Assembly: GCA_903813345.2 (NCBI GenBank)
Contig: CAIIXF020000002.1
Location: forward strand, 8,701,555-8,765,554
DNA from: Owenia fusiformis
Lineage: Eukaryota; Annelida; Polychaeta; Sabellida; Oweniidae
DNA length: 64,000 nt
Direction: 5' to 3'
Shown: positions 25,200-35,427 of the stretch, piece after piece
Numbering within the stretch: position 1 is the stretch's first letter
Layout: each line of letters opens with the position of its first letter
Notes under the pieces: generated by a model
Databases searched by the model: none
Seen by the model: only the letters and a program-made list of their open reading frames with translations
Told to the model about the DNA's origin: nothing
Position numbers and translations under genes: made by a program

Positions 25200-25271
25200 T
25201 TCCCACACCGGGAATCGAACCCGGGCCACGGCGGTGAGAGCGCCGGATCCTAACCACTAGACCATATGGGA
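25200..25271 (-). tRNA. tRNA-Glu(CTC), copy 5, intact
   Basis: 72 nt. Acceptor stem TCCCATA/TGTGGGA is nearly fully paired, with discriminator A. The A box (TGGTCTAGTGGTTA), anticodon loop CTCTCAC and B box (GGTTCGATTCC) are all canonical. A T-run follows on the minus strand. It is identical to copy 6. Confidence 0.95.
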
Positions 25272-25363
25272 GTTGGCTATTATGCGTCATATCGTACATC
25301 TTTTAATACAGATCATTAAAAACAAAACCTGAATGAAAGATTAGCATTTTGGCAAAATAACAG

Positions 25364-25435
25364 TTCCCACACCGGGAATCGAACCCGGGCCACGGCGGTG
25401 AGAGCGCCGGATCCTAACCACTAGACCATATGGGA
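25364..25435 (-). tRNA. tRNA-Glu(CTC), copy 6, intact
   Basis: Same 72-nt sequence as copy 5 with all identity and promoter elements intact. The T-run downstream on the minus strand is kept. Probably functional. Confidence 0.95.
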
Positions 25436-25522
25436 GTTGGCTGCCAACCACCATATGGCATAGTAATTCGAAAAAAGCTCAAATCATCAAGGTGAAAAAC
25501 TAGCAATTTAGCAAAATAACAG

Positions 25523-25593
25523 TTTGCACACCGAGAATTGAAGTCAGGCCATGGCTGTGGGGCAACGGATCCCAAACTCTCAACTATTTGGGA
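25523..25593 (-). pseudogene. tRNA-Glu pseudogene 7, decayed
   Basis: Only the outline survives: the repeat flank, a decayed T arm and a damaged anticodon region, one base shorter than the others. It marks the right edge of the array. Confidence 0.75.
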
Positions 25594-25957
25594 ATAATGT
25601 ATACATCAACACTACAACACCATGTCAATTCATTTGGGGCTAAAATGTCAACGTGCTAAATCACTTGTAGTTCGCTAAACTAAAGTATTTAGCAGCCAGT
25701 TATGTCCCTATCATTGAATCTGTGCCTGAGGTCTGTCATCAGTATATATTACGACAGACCGAAGGCATATATTCAAAAGGCTGGTTCTTGCAGAATTCAA
25801 GAGGCCTGCTCAAGCCACACACAGTTAGTTCTAAACCTAACAAAGAAGTTAGCTAGGGTTTCTGGTAAACGAGAAGAAATCAAACTTAGTATCAACTCAA
25901 AATCTCGTTTATCTTGGATCAGACTTCGATCTAAAACGAGGAGTGGTTGTTCCAACA

Positions 25958-26218
25958 ATGAGTAGGAAAGACTTATTAAAACAGCAAATAGGGAATTTCC
26001 TGGCCGAACAGAAGTAAGAAGCTATAGTAAGGCAAAGAATTCTAGGTCTTCTTGCTGCCACAGAGAAATCCGTACCTCTGGGACCTCTCTTGATGAGAGA
26101 GATGCAACTCAATTTTCAAAACAGATTGGAATCAGTCTCGTCAGGATCAGTCAGTAAAGATTTAATGGTCTCAAAAGACACAACACAAGATCAGAATTTG
26201 GACAAGGGAACACCTTAG
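25958..26218 (+). pseudogene. DIRS-like RT thumb/connection fragment
   Basis: Apart from one internal TAA (about 26015), the frame reads through RQRILGLLAATEKSVPLGPL and LLMREMQLNF, a segment typical of the region between RT and RNase H in DIRS-like polyproteins. A stop at 26216-26218 and a frame change separate it from the RNase H frame that follows. Confidence 0.75.
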
Positions 26219-26220
26219 AG

Positions 26221-26931
26221 TTGCTAGTTCCCCAGAGAAAACTGTACACAGACAGTTCTTATTATGCATGGGGGGCTCACCTAGAAGGTCAAGAGACACC
26301 TGCAGGGATATGGACAAAAAGAGATTTAGATCTCCATAACAATCTTAAAGAATTGATGGCTATTCAAAAGAGTCTGGTGTTTTTCCAGCATCTTTTGATG
26401 GCCAAGGTAGTACAAGTAGCATCAGACAGTGTGACAGCTGTAGCCTACTTTAAAAACCAGGGAGGAACCCACTCTTATCAGATGTTCCAAGCTGCAAATA
26501 ATATTCTAATGTGGGCACATAAACATCAAATTCTTCTAACTGTCAGACATATCCCAGGTCGTCTCAATGTAATTGCAGATTACCTATCGAGACAGCATCA
26601 GATACTAGCAGTAATAAAAACAGAATGGTCTCTGAATCATCGTGTCTTACAGGATCTTTGCAAGATCTGGCCTCGACCTCTCATACATCTTTTTGCAATG
26701 AGACACAACAACAAGATCCCTTTTGTGGCACGAATCCAAGACCCATTAGCATGGGACGTGGATGCAATGTCCATAAATTGGACAGGCCTGTGGAGCTATG
26801 CATTTCAACCAACAGCCTTGTTAACAAGAGTCCTGCAAAAGTTTCATACTCACAAGAAAGTGCAAATGATTCTAATAGCACCTTGTTGGCCCAAGCAAAG
26901 TTGGTTTCCAATGTTACTGGATTGTCTGTAA
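26221..26931 (+). pseudogene. DIRS-like RNase H and downstream domain
   Basis: 236 codons, open throughout. It begins with the RNase H start YTDSSYYAWGAHLEG, then a conserved Glu in NNLKELMAIQ, the SDSVTAVAYF segment and HIPGRLNVIADYLSR. Past this is the block typical of DIRS/Ngaro-like elements: DLCKIWPRPLIHLFA, RHNNKIPFVARI, DPLAWDVDAMSINWTGLW and LIAPCWPKQSWFP. The catalytic D, E, D positions are recognisable. It is out of frame with the fragments on both sides, so no complete polyprotein is made. Confidence 0.88.
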
Positions 26932-26944
26932 AACGTCCAATGTT

Positions 26945-28030
26945 TTGGAATTTACCTCACATGATGATTTTCCACCAGAATGGTCAGGCTATTCTGCTTC
27001 ACGCCTGGAAAATATCCAGCAACATCTCAAAGAGAAAGGTTTTTCGGAACAAATTGCCAAACGTATCTCGAAACCTCAGAGATCCTCTTCAGTTAGACTC
27101 TGTATCCAGCAATCTCAGAGAGAAAGGTTTTTCGGAACAAATTGCCAAACGTTTCTCTAAACCTCAGAGATCCCCTTTAGTTAGACTCTATGATTTAAAG
27201 TGGACAGGATGGGTTGATTGGTGTAATACAAGGAAAATTAATGAAAATAGCCGACTTCTTCAATTGAATATTTGAGTTCAAGGGTTTTCAACCGACTACC
27301 ATTGCAGGATATAGAACTGCTATTGCTAATACCTTTAAGCAATTAGCTGGAGTAGACGTTTAGTTCTGATCCTATGTTAAAAAATCTCTTGTCTAATTTC
27401 AAACAAGAAAGACAAAGAAATTTGTCAGAGTTTCCTCAGTGAGATTTGAACATGGTTCTTCATGGACTTATGAGACCTCCCTTTGAACTAATTGAATTAG
27501 TAGACATCAAATATCAATTTTGTCACTTGGAAGTCACTGTTTTTGTTAACACTTGCTTCTGCTGCCAGGAGAAGTGAGATTCATGCCTTAACTTTTGATA
27601 AGGTTTCACTTACTCTAGACTGGCAAAAAGTGCTTTTGGGTTTCAGTAGTGATATTGTTCCAAAGACCTTTCTGAGTACCAAGAATATTAATCTTCTGAA
27701 AGATATAGAGATCAGTGCATTGTTAAACTCTGATTGCGCGGATGAACGTCTGCCCCGGGACGTCTGCTCTGTCCTGTCAGGGTTCTGAAAGATTAAATGA
27801 GAAGAACCGAATTTATCTGTTTCTCTCAGAAGTTACTTTTCATTGCATACAAGAAGAACTTTCAGAGAGACATCCACGTAAATACTATCAGTTCTTGGCT
27901 TAAATAATGTATTGTGAGAGCGCTGAAAGCAGTACCCGAAGACATAGCTAGATAAGGAAAGATCAACATACATCAGTTGAGAGCAGTAGCTACTTCTGTA
28001 GGTTTGTTTAAAGACAGGGTTGATCTATTT
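26945..28030 (+). pseudogene. DIRS-like tyrosine recombinase, frame-broken
   Basis: N-terminal DNA-binding part around 26945-27275 (YDLKWTGWVDWCNTRKIN), catalytic part from about 27540. The first catalytic box is LTLASAARRSEIHALTFD, with its Arg near 27570. The second, in another frame, is NIHQLRAVATSVG near 27965, giving the HxxR pair. The final Tyr was not located. A 90-bp tandem duplication at 27013-27190 and several stops break the frame. Confidence 0.82.
27013..27190 (+). repeat. Local tandem duplication inside the recombinase
   Basis: Two copies offset by about 90 bp, both starting TATCCAGCAA and both containing AGAAAGGTTTTTCGGAACAA. The second copy is about 2 bp shorter in its first part, which shifts the frame. 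At protein level both encode EKGFSEQIAKR.SKPQRS. Confidence 0.9.
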
Positions 28031-28105
28031 GCGGTTTGTTGCAAATCTATTCCCGTGGCATTTCCGCTTATACCCATCGCCTTCTTGACTGGGATTCCGC
28101 ACTAA

Positions 28106-28437
28106 GTGGCAATATTAAGTAAGTAGTAAGGGTTTGCGTAATAAAATCTAAAAATTTAAAGTAACTTTAGTTTTTATTAGTAAATCATACTTACCTAATA
28201 TGCCACTATTATAATCCCTCCCTCCTTCTCCGCTTAATCAGCAGTTTTCTATTAAGATGTCAAGCGGAATAATTGACAAGGAGCATTCTGGGATATTACA
28301 AGTGTTGGGGGTAACACTGGTCGAAACGCGTACGAAATTCCAGGAAATTTGGCCATAGATAGAGTAGATGGTGAATGTTAGCACTAAGTAATACTAGGTA
28401 AGTATGGTTTACTAATAAAAACTAAAATTACTTTAAA
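28106..28437. repeat. Terminal inverted repeats of the DIRS-like element
   Basis: Segment 28155-28200 (around CTTTAGTTTTTATTAGTAAA) is the inverse of 28392-28437 with about four mismatches over 46 bp. A third related arm at 28106-28130 (AGTGGCAATATTAAGTAAG) is the inverse of the part near 28189-28209. Such nested inverted repeats occur at DIRS-type termini. Confidence 0.82.
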
Positions 28438-29260
28438 GTTAGAGTTTGCACACACTATGTTAGTAAAATCACACTTGTACACATGCATATTTGTAAATGT
28501 ATTGATATCCTACAGAGAACAAATGCCTATATTGCTCGCACAAACGTTTTTTTGTTCAAAAACCATGATGTGAAGATCACGTACACACCTTGATCTAACA
28601 TAAATTGGTTTCTAGAGATGTTCGCGATTTTTTTAAAATCTCGTGTGACTTTTGACTTTCTATGGAGGGCAACGTATTGTCGAAACCAGGATGTAAATGT
28701 TACGTGACTTCAAATCTCGCACCCTATGTGAGGTGCAAGTTGTTTTTGACAGCCTATGCGAGCGGGAACCATCCTATTACAGTTTCATGAAAGTGAGATC
28801 TCATGCTGGAGTAATGTTTACATTGAATGGCAAAATGCTATTCATCTTCAATAATGTTACTATCACATAATTTACAAGTTCGATCTTGCAATGCTATGTT
28901 TGACCATCTACCAGTCTCAATTGTTAAGTGAGAGACTACCTGTTCTCAGTTCAGCAAGCATGTTTCTATGATGTCTTGGAATATAATCAGCTACATAAGA
29001 TTCAGATACAACTCCATATTTAAACATTCTATAAGTTCGAAGCTTATTACCATTTTGCACATTATTTTTATCGTCCCAGATGTTTTTTAAGAAAGGATCT
29101 TTTGAATTGAAACTGTTATCTAGACAAACATATTATTATTCCAGAATGTGGACTTGTAAGATGTAGGTACCAAATTAAAATCTAAAGAAGCAATGTGCTA
29201 GTATACGTACATTTGATGGGTCCTAATAAAGAAAATATCTGATTAATCGTCGTTCAATGA
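28438..29260. other. No gene recognised
   Basis: AT-rich spacer between the DIRS-like relic and the second tRNA-Ser gene. Confidence 0.4.
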
Positions 29261-29342
29261 GCAGTCGTGGCCGAGTGGTTAAGGCGATAGACTAGAAATC
29301 TATTGGGGTCTCCCCGCGCAGGTTCGAATCCTGCCGACTGCG
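29261..29342 (+). tRNA. tRNA-Ser(AGA), copy 2
   Basis: 82 nt, identical over its whole length to 23839-23920, with the same AGA anticodon, long variable arm and B box. A TTTT stop follows within about 6 nt. The flanks are unrelated to those of copy 1 beyond a few bases. Confidence 0.97.
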
Positions 29343-29943
29343 GTCTATTTTACATGTTTTTTCGAAATATATGTTCGTCGGCATAAAGCTGAAAACCGTT
29401 GTCAGATGAATTTTTGGGGAATGTCAAAGACCATCCTGGGTAGTCAGATTTTTAGAGGGAGAATACATTGATTATGAACGAAGCAGTAAACGATATAAAC
29501 ATACACACTCTACTATACCTAACCCCTAGAAATGCATAAGATACTCTGTTTGTCCAATTGCATTGTTTAGTATATTTTTGAAAGTACCTTATTAACATCT
29601 AACTTTAAACCGATAAACCATTAATAAGGAACAGACAAATAAAAAAAATAACATAATTATTACTAATAAGCCAAATGGGTTGCTCATGAACACCAAATGC
29701 AAGGTATAGTAGAGTGATACAATACATAGGACTTATTACCAGCATGTGCCTCATAAGTGCTATGATCAATAATGTTTACTCAGTGTTCTAGTGTATCGTA
29801 TCCATCCTCAGTGGATTTACAACTGATTCCATAATTGCCGACATTGGCTCCATTCGCACAAATTGTGCAGAAGAATTTCTTTCCTATCAGATCCGTAGTC
29901 AGGTGCAACCCGACCTCCTTTGTCAAAAATCTTTCTAAATCAG
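29343..29943. other. No gene recognised
   Basis: AT-rich sequence leading into a MITE relic. Confidence 0.4.
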
Positions 29944-30068
29944 GCAGTTTCACCATTCTGAGCACTTTTCAAGTGATTTTGGCCATTTTTGGGCCAAAGT
30001 TGTCAAAAGTGGACCCCCGTGGAATTATTTAAAGGTCCCCCCTATTGCCGAATCCTGGCTACGGGCCT
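29944..30068 (-). repeat. GGCCCGTAGCCAGG MITE family copy
   Basis: Core TTTTCAAGTGATTTTGGCC...GGGCCAAAGTTGTCAAAAGTG, then a C-run and the right inverted end CCTGGCTACGGGCC. The left inverted end is not clear. Confidence 0.75.
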
Positions 30069-32260
30069 GTCTATGCTATGCAAAATGATGTAATTCTTCT
30101 GTAAACCCGACATCCCAACACCATGGCCAGTAATATATATTTGGTTTGTAAAATAATAAAGAAATCCCTTAGGTTCAGCTTGAAATTGGCTTAGTGATCA
30201 CATTACATTTTTGAAAGGTCGATTAAAAGTTTATGATGTTCTTCCATTTATCATTGAACTGTTTCATAGACCATGAAATTCAAAATAACCTTTGTATCGC
30301 TTGGCCTACCGTAGCACATGTAGCCTATTGCCTCTGGCTCTCAATATGAATTCCACAAGTCACCCGATCACGAGGAAATCACGCCACGATCAAAAATATT
30401 TTCTCTGCATTCGCAGAAGGAAGAGCCCGAAGATAAAACACTGCTGTGTCATACCGTTATCAAAGTCAACAACCATTGTCAATAAGGTGTTGGTCCGCGG
30501 GCTTCATTCCTTCCTGAATATGACAATCTTGATTTAGATCATATACCGGCAACTTGACATTTTTCTGGAGGCCATTTGCTTGTTATTGCATCACAAATCG
30601 GCATTCAATAAAAACAAAGTGCGAAAGGATCATGTCAATATTAAAAAGTTGTCCATGACCAAGAGCGCAATACATTAATTTTTTGATGGCCCTCTCCAAC
30701 CAAAACGTACTTGTTGTTTAATATATTTTCAGCATTGTTTTCGAATTGAGTCCTTTTTAAAGAGGCAATCGATAAACATATTCTCAGATAGCCACTTTTT
30801 ATACAGTCATGTAAGCCATGTTTATTTGTAGCAACTGAATTCTAATTCATTCAAAACTTCGTAAATGTTAATTTTGGAGTTCAAAATCACAAAAGTTGCG
30901 GACCGGTTCCGAAAAGTCAATTTCTATTAGATTGTTCAGCCAAAACGGAACCGAGCACCAAGTTCATAGTACACTGGTATATTAGGACCTGAAAAAAGTT
31001 TTAAGCCGATATCGAGTTATCTGCACGAAGGAAGAGTGGAGGTAGAAAAAGTATCAAGGAAGCAAACAACTTCAATTAGTCTGAGATCATAATTTTCGTT
31101 TTATTGTTCCCATGCGACCTCTAATGAACATAATATGAATGTAATACTATAATACAACCATCGATCCTGCTCACCAACTTTGGAATTGGTATTCTCACAA
31201 AATCAAACCCCTTTCAATTTACACGCAAATGTGGTTTAAGGGGGCACTATCTGTGATTTTGATCAAATTAAGTCACCATTCTTCTAATTCGTTACTTCCG
31301 TCATCAAAAGGTTTCTTTCCTGTTATCAAAGCTTCAAAAATCGCACTTGTGAATTCGTTGGTTTTGAAATTGAAAAGGTAAATGTATTGAAAAATTGGAA
31401 CTCGTGAATTGTGAATGCTATTACCTTGATATATTTCTAAAGAAATAAAGGTTTATTATGTGGATGGAACTTTTAGAGGGCGGTATAATTTTGTGTCGGG
31501 ATCTATGAACAAAGAGAGAAGGACTGTTTAAATATCACACATAAGAAAATCGTTATCTATTTCTTTGTCATCAGCACCATTTTTGTGACGGTGGTTTGCG
31601 ACTGGCTTCTGTAACAAATGACAGGTGGTGACATTTTGCGTGGCAATGCATTGTTTTATTATCAGTTACAAACAGCAACAAAACTACATCAATAGCTCGT
31701 CCGATAGCCAAAAATTTATTGATAATGTCAACATGTTACGCTCGGGTTTAAAAGAATACTACATATAAAAAATGGGTGAACAGTAATACTGTTGAATAAT
31801 ACCCATACAATACAGTTTGCAGGCCTGCATTCATTCCAAAGTTTTCTTTATCATTTACCTCATTAGCATCCTTGTTTTCTTTATTACTGCTGTATTAAGG
31901 ATAATCAATCGTTCACTAAAACATTTCCACTCATGTTTGCCCCCAGGTATTTGTCTTCGTCATAATAATCCAAAAATATCCTTTCTCAGTAAAAATATTA
32001 TAACATCTGTCTTCTTGGCTAGGCTGAGACCGACTCGTTTAGAAGTCCCTGTCGCATTTTGAGAGAACGAACTACGACAATTGTTTTAAGAATAAAAGAA
32101 CTGATATTCAATGCTAGTCGATGTCAGTTGAGTCTCTTTAAATTGAAAACACGATGTCAGTTTAATTTGCTTCAACCCGTCCTAGCAACGCCATTTACAT
32201 CAATTACTTTTCGATTCATATAGACGGCAAGTGACATCAACTAGCTTTTTAATATATATG
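30069..32260. other. No gene recognised
   Basis: AT-rich sequence; the short open frames at about 30.3 and 31.8 kb show no recognisable domain or splice context. Confidence 0.4.
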
Positions 32261-32261
32261 A

Positions 32262-32862
32262 TGATTTCAACTGACGTTCATATGGTCAGCCACTATCACC
32301 AATTCCTATGTTCATAGAGAAGGCCACTTTCATCAAGTTATCAGTATCTATGGTCTACCACTGAAATCAATTCATCAATGCATATGGTCCCCTACTGACA
32401 CTAACTTCTCTTTTCATATGGACTGACACTGAGACCTACTTTTTTCATTTGGACGGACACTTACACCTACTTCTCTTTTCATATGGACGGACACTTACAC
32501 CTACTTCTCTTTTCATATGGACGAACACTGACACGTACTCTTTTCATATGAACAGACAACTTTTCTTTTCATATGTACTGACACTTACACCTACTTCTCT
32601 TTTCATATAGAAGTACATTGACACTAACTTCTCTTTTCATATGGACGGGCAACTTCTCTTTTTAATATAGACTGACACTGCCACCAATATCTCTTTTAAT
32701 ATGAACACACACTGGCACCAACTTAATAATACATTTATTAATGCATCGACCACTGACATCAGCTTCACCATTCGTTTGGTCGACCACTGGCAATAACTTC
32801 TCTTTTCATATGGACGGACACTTACAAATTTGGACAGATACTGACACCAATTCACATGGACG
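32262..32862. repeat. Minisatellite, about 35-bp unit
   Basis: Diverged tandem units close to CTTCTCTTTTCATATGGACG followed by GACACTGACACCAA. The most regular part is about 32400-32660, with degeneration toward both ends. Confidence 0.88.
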
Positions 32863-33299
32863 GAACATGGATTCACGTGGCTGAGTATAATCAAAGTGTG
32901 ACCTATTCTTGTAAATTAGTTTCTGTTATCTGGATATGAAAGTCATCCTAAATGTTGAACCTTTCCACCCCTTAACTGGACCTAACTCGCGATCAAGAGA
33001 TCTTCAAAATTTGAAAATACTACTATGATAAAAACTAATAAAATACCATCTAGATATGATTTTAGTAAATTCCAGCAGCCTGATACAAAATATACCCTCT
33101 GGGTTTATTGCGGCCCAATATTATGTTCTACATTATGCACCAATTATAAAATAGATTGAATTGAAGGTTCTGCTGATTCTTGCTGTCTTATCAACATGTG
33201 GCCCATTTGCGAATACTTCTAGACCTTGGACCCTCTGATGATACATTTGGGGCACCGGCATGTTACCTTGCGGTGCTTACAACCTGTTTTCATTGTGTC
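32863..33299. other. No gene recognised
   Basis: Spacer between two unrelated minisatellites. Confidence 0.35.
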
Positions 33300-34110
33300 A
33301 ACATTCGAAAGGGTTTCCCTGGGATTTCATTTAAAATATTCTGTGTGTCTACTTTCTGATGGTAACAAAGGTTTTTGTTTAATTATGTGCCTTTCTTGGG
33401 ATTCTTCAAGAAATACTTTCTGTGTGTCTACCTCAAGAGGATTCCAAAGGTTTTTATTATGTGCCTTTTTCGAGATTCTTCCAGAAATACTTTCTGTGTG
33501 TCTACCTCAAGAGGATTCCAAAGGTTTTTATTATGTGCCTCTTTCAAGATTCTTCCAGAAATATTTTCTGTGTTTCTACCTCAAGAGAATTCCAAAGTTT
33601 TTTTTATGTGCCTTTCTTGAGATTCTTTCAGAAATATTCCGCGTGTCTAGCCTATCTCGTGATGATTGCAAATCTATAATGTGCAAATGATAATTTGCCT
33701 CTCTTAAGATTCTTCCAGAAATATTTTGTGTGTCAACCTCAAAGTAATTCCCAAAAATTGTTTATAATTTGCCTTTCTTGAAATTTTTCCAGAAATATTC
33801 TGTGTGACGACCTCATAATGATTCCAAAGAATTTTTTCTAATGTCCTTTCTTAAGATTCTTCCAGAAATATTCTGTGTCTCTACCTAAAGATGATTTCAA
33901 AGGTTTTTATAATGTGCCTTTGTGAGATTCTTCCAGAAATATTCCGTGTCTCTAATATTGAATGATTCAAGAGGTTTTTAGTTTTAGTTTACTTTCCTTG
34001 AAAATCTTTGAAAATTTTCTGTATGTGACTATTAGGGTGCTTCCATAGGGATTTGTTCTATGTACATTCGGGATCTTCCAGCTGTTTTCAGTGTGCTACC
34101 TTGGAGTGGC
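33300..34110. repeat. Minisatellite, about 72-bp unit, reaching into a gene end
   Basis: About 11 tandem units, each built from CTTCCAGAAATATTCTGTGT, a CTACCTCAAGAGGATTCC segment and GGTTTTTATTATGTGCC. The best-preserved units are at 33420-33640. The last unit (about 34060-34110) contains the stop codon and last codons of the minus-strand gene at 34096. Some units carry AATAAA on the minus strand (about 33453-33458 and 33527-33532), so they could serve as polyadenylation signals for that gene. Confidence 0.9.
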
Positions 34111-35427
34111 TCCCGGAGTATCAATCAATCTATTCTTGCCAAATAAATGTTTATATCCAGCTGCCGTTGCAAAACCAGCGAGGGAAACCTGCAAGACGCT
34201 AATAATCAAAAGACCCATGTTAAGACCTTGTTTATAGTTGTAACCTCCTAGATAGGCGTGGTATGTTGTATGATTTGTCTCAATATCTCGGAACGCCTCA
34301 CATGTGAATTCATAGCGGAGAATATAAGGGTCGTTACATGGTTTATTATACACATGCAGGACTCGATCCAAGTACATTCCATATGCGGATATCCCCATCA
34401 CGGCGAAACAGACCGCGATTGAGATGCACTCCATAACAAACGTTGCATGGTACATCATTTTTCGTGTTCGCACCTGGTTTTTATGGCGTTGAAACGCTTT
34501 CTTTGCAAGAAATCCAGTCAAAAAATGAATTACTCCGCCCCAAATACCGTGTAAAACTTGCCATAATGCAGGCTTTGTGAATATTACGACCACGTGGACT
34601 ATAAACAAACTGAAACAGCCCCGTCCTAAGAGTTGACTTAAGCGGATGAACCTTCTGTCATATTTATCCGCGAAATAAACAAGTTCTCTACCATCTGAGC
34701 TGATTTCCGTGTCCTTCTCAAGATAACTAGAACTTGATCTGTCTGTTTTTGCACCAGCCTCGTCTTCTATCACGGATAGGTAATTGTTATTATATTCAGC
34801 AGGATTGTCTTGTGTTGTGTCATGACCTGGTTTTTCATGTTCAGTATGATCATCTTCGCTCACAATCTGAACATGTAAATTTGTCTTTGGTCTTGCCCCG
34901 CCAATAGGTGGCAGAATGGAAAGTGGATTCCTTTGCTGCGCATGCGTATATAGCATAAAATGGTTGTTTTCTAAGGGCCCCTGGACGAAATCATTCGGAT
35001 TGTCCTCGACATTTAATTGAGTTGTTGTGGATTCCGCATCTTTGTAAACCGGCGGAGTTGGGGACGGGAGATGTAAAGGTATACTTTTTAGATTTTGTGT
35101 TCCAATATGAATACCTCCATATTTCACAGATGTGTCAGGTTTATCTTTGTTTGAGGCGACATCTATTGGCGGCAATCTTGGACTTCTTTGACCAAAATGT
35201 GAATATGGAATAGACGAGGTTGTTTCATCTGGATTATCAACGTGATCTCCAAAAATTGGATTACGAAAATAAACTTGAGCAGTTTCCTCTCCATGACCAG
35301 CATCGGCGTTGTTATCATGTTCATTTAGTGGATTCTTGTCCGAGTCATCGACTCTGTATCTCCGGGCAGGGTTTTCTATGTTGAAATGTTTACAGGAACG
35401 ACCGGCCATGTCGTACTTTCTCCTCAT
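34096..35427 (-). CDS. Intronless four-span membrane protein with long disordered N-terminus
   Basis: 443 residues. Residues 1-260 are polar, low in order-promoting residues and rich in Asn, Asp and Pro. They contain two related blocks, YSHFGQRSPRLPPID (about 75-89) and YTHAQQRNPLSILPPIG (about 160-176), and several DNP triplets. Four hydrophobic spans follow at about 267-285, 289-307, 327-349 and 402-424. The loop before span 4 has GMYLDR, CNDPYI (364-369), a second Cys at 376, an NHT sequon at 385 and GYNYKQGLN. This matches the protein at 10883-11908 in span order and loop motifs, so the two are paralogues; the N-termini are unrelated. The family is not recognised; MS4A-like topology is only an analogy. 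The ATG at residue 7 (35407-35409) has a better initiation context than the first, so translation may begin there. The last codons and the stop lie inside a minisatellite unit. Confidence 0.82.
   Translation of the reverse strand: MRRKYDMAGRSCKHFNIENPARRYRVDDSDKNPLNEHDNNADAGHGEETAQVYFRNPIFGDHVDNPDETTSSIPYSHFGQRSPRLPPIDVASNKDKPDTSVKYGGIHIGTQNLKSIPLHLPSPTPPVYKDAESTTTQLNVEDNPNDFVQGPLENNHFMLYTHAQQRNPLSILPPIGGARPKTNLHVQIVSEDDHTEHEKPGHDTTQDNPAEYNNNYLSVIEDEAGAKTDRSSSSYLEKDTEISSDGRELVYFADKYDRRFIRLSQLLGRGCFSLFIVHVVVIFTKPALWQVLHGIWGGVIHFLTGFLAKKAFQRHKNQVRTRKMMYHATFVMECISIAVCFAVMGISAYGMYLDRVLHVYNKPCNDPYILRYEFTCEAFRDIETNHTTYHAYLGGYNYKQGLNMGLLIISVLQVSLAGFATAAGYKHLFGKNRLIDTPGATPR

Larger units (their letters stand above)
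24361..25593 (-). repeat. Tandem array of tRNA-Glu units
   Basis: Seven tRNA-Glu copies on the minus strand lie at spacings of 161, 161, 164, 333, 164 and 159 bp; the 333-bp step equals 164 plus a 169-bp inserted MITE. Each unit also repeats the flank AGCAAAATAGCAGTTC, which supplies a TTTT stop to each copy on the minus strand. Copies range from perfect to badly decayed. Confidence 0.95.
25700..28437 (+). mobile_element. Decayed DIRS-type tyrosine-recombinase retroelement
   Basis: In order: a region after the RT core, RNase H plus the downstream conserved domain, and a tyrosine recombinase, ending in a cluster of inverted repeats at 28106-28437. This is the domain order of DIRS-like retroelements, which integrate by a recombinase rather than a DDE integrase. 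The gag and the RT core are not recognised, several frameshifts and stops are present, and the left boundary is uncertain. It begins about 100 bp beyond the last tRNA-Glu relic. Confidence 0.85.

Noticed and set aside
24361-25593. CRISPR-like repeat array
   Set aside because: The regular spacing comes from tRNA-Glu units; the repeats are 72-nt tRNA genes with similar, not unique, spacers, in eukaryotic DNA.
33226-33690. Open frame of 154 codons with internal repeats
   Set aside because: It is a product of the 72-bp minisatellite, which stays open in more than one frame because the period is a multiple of three.
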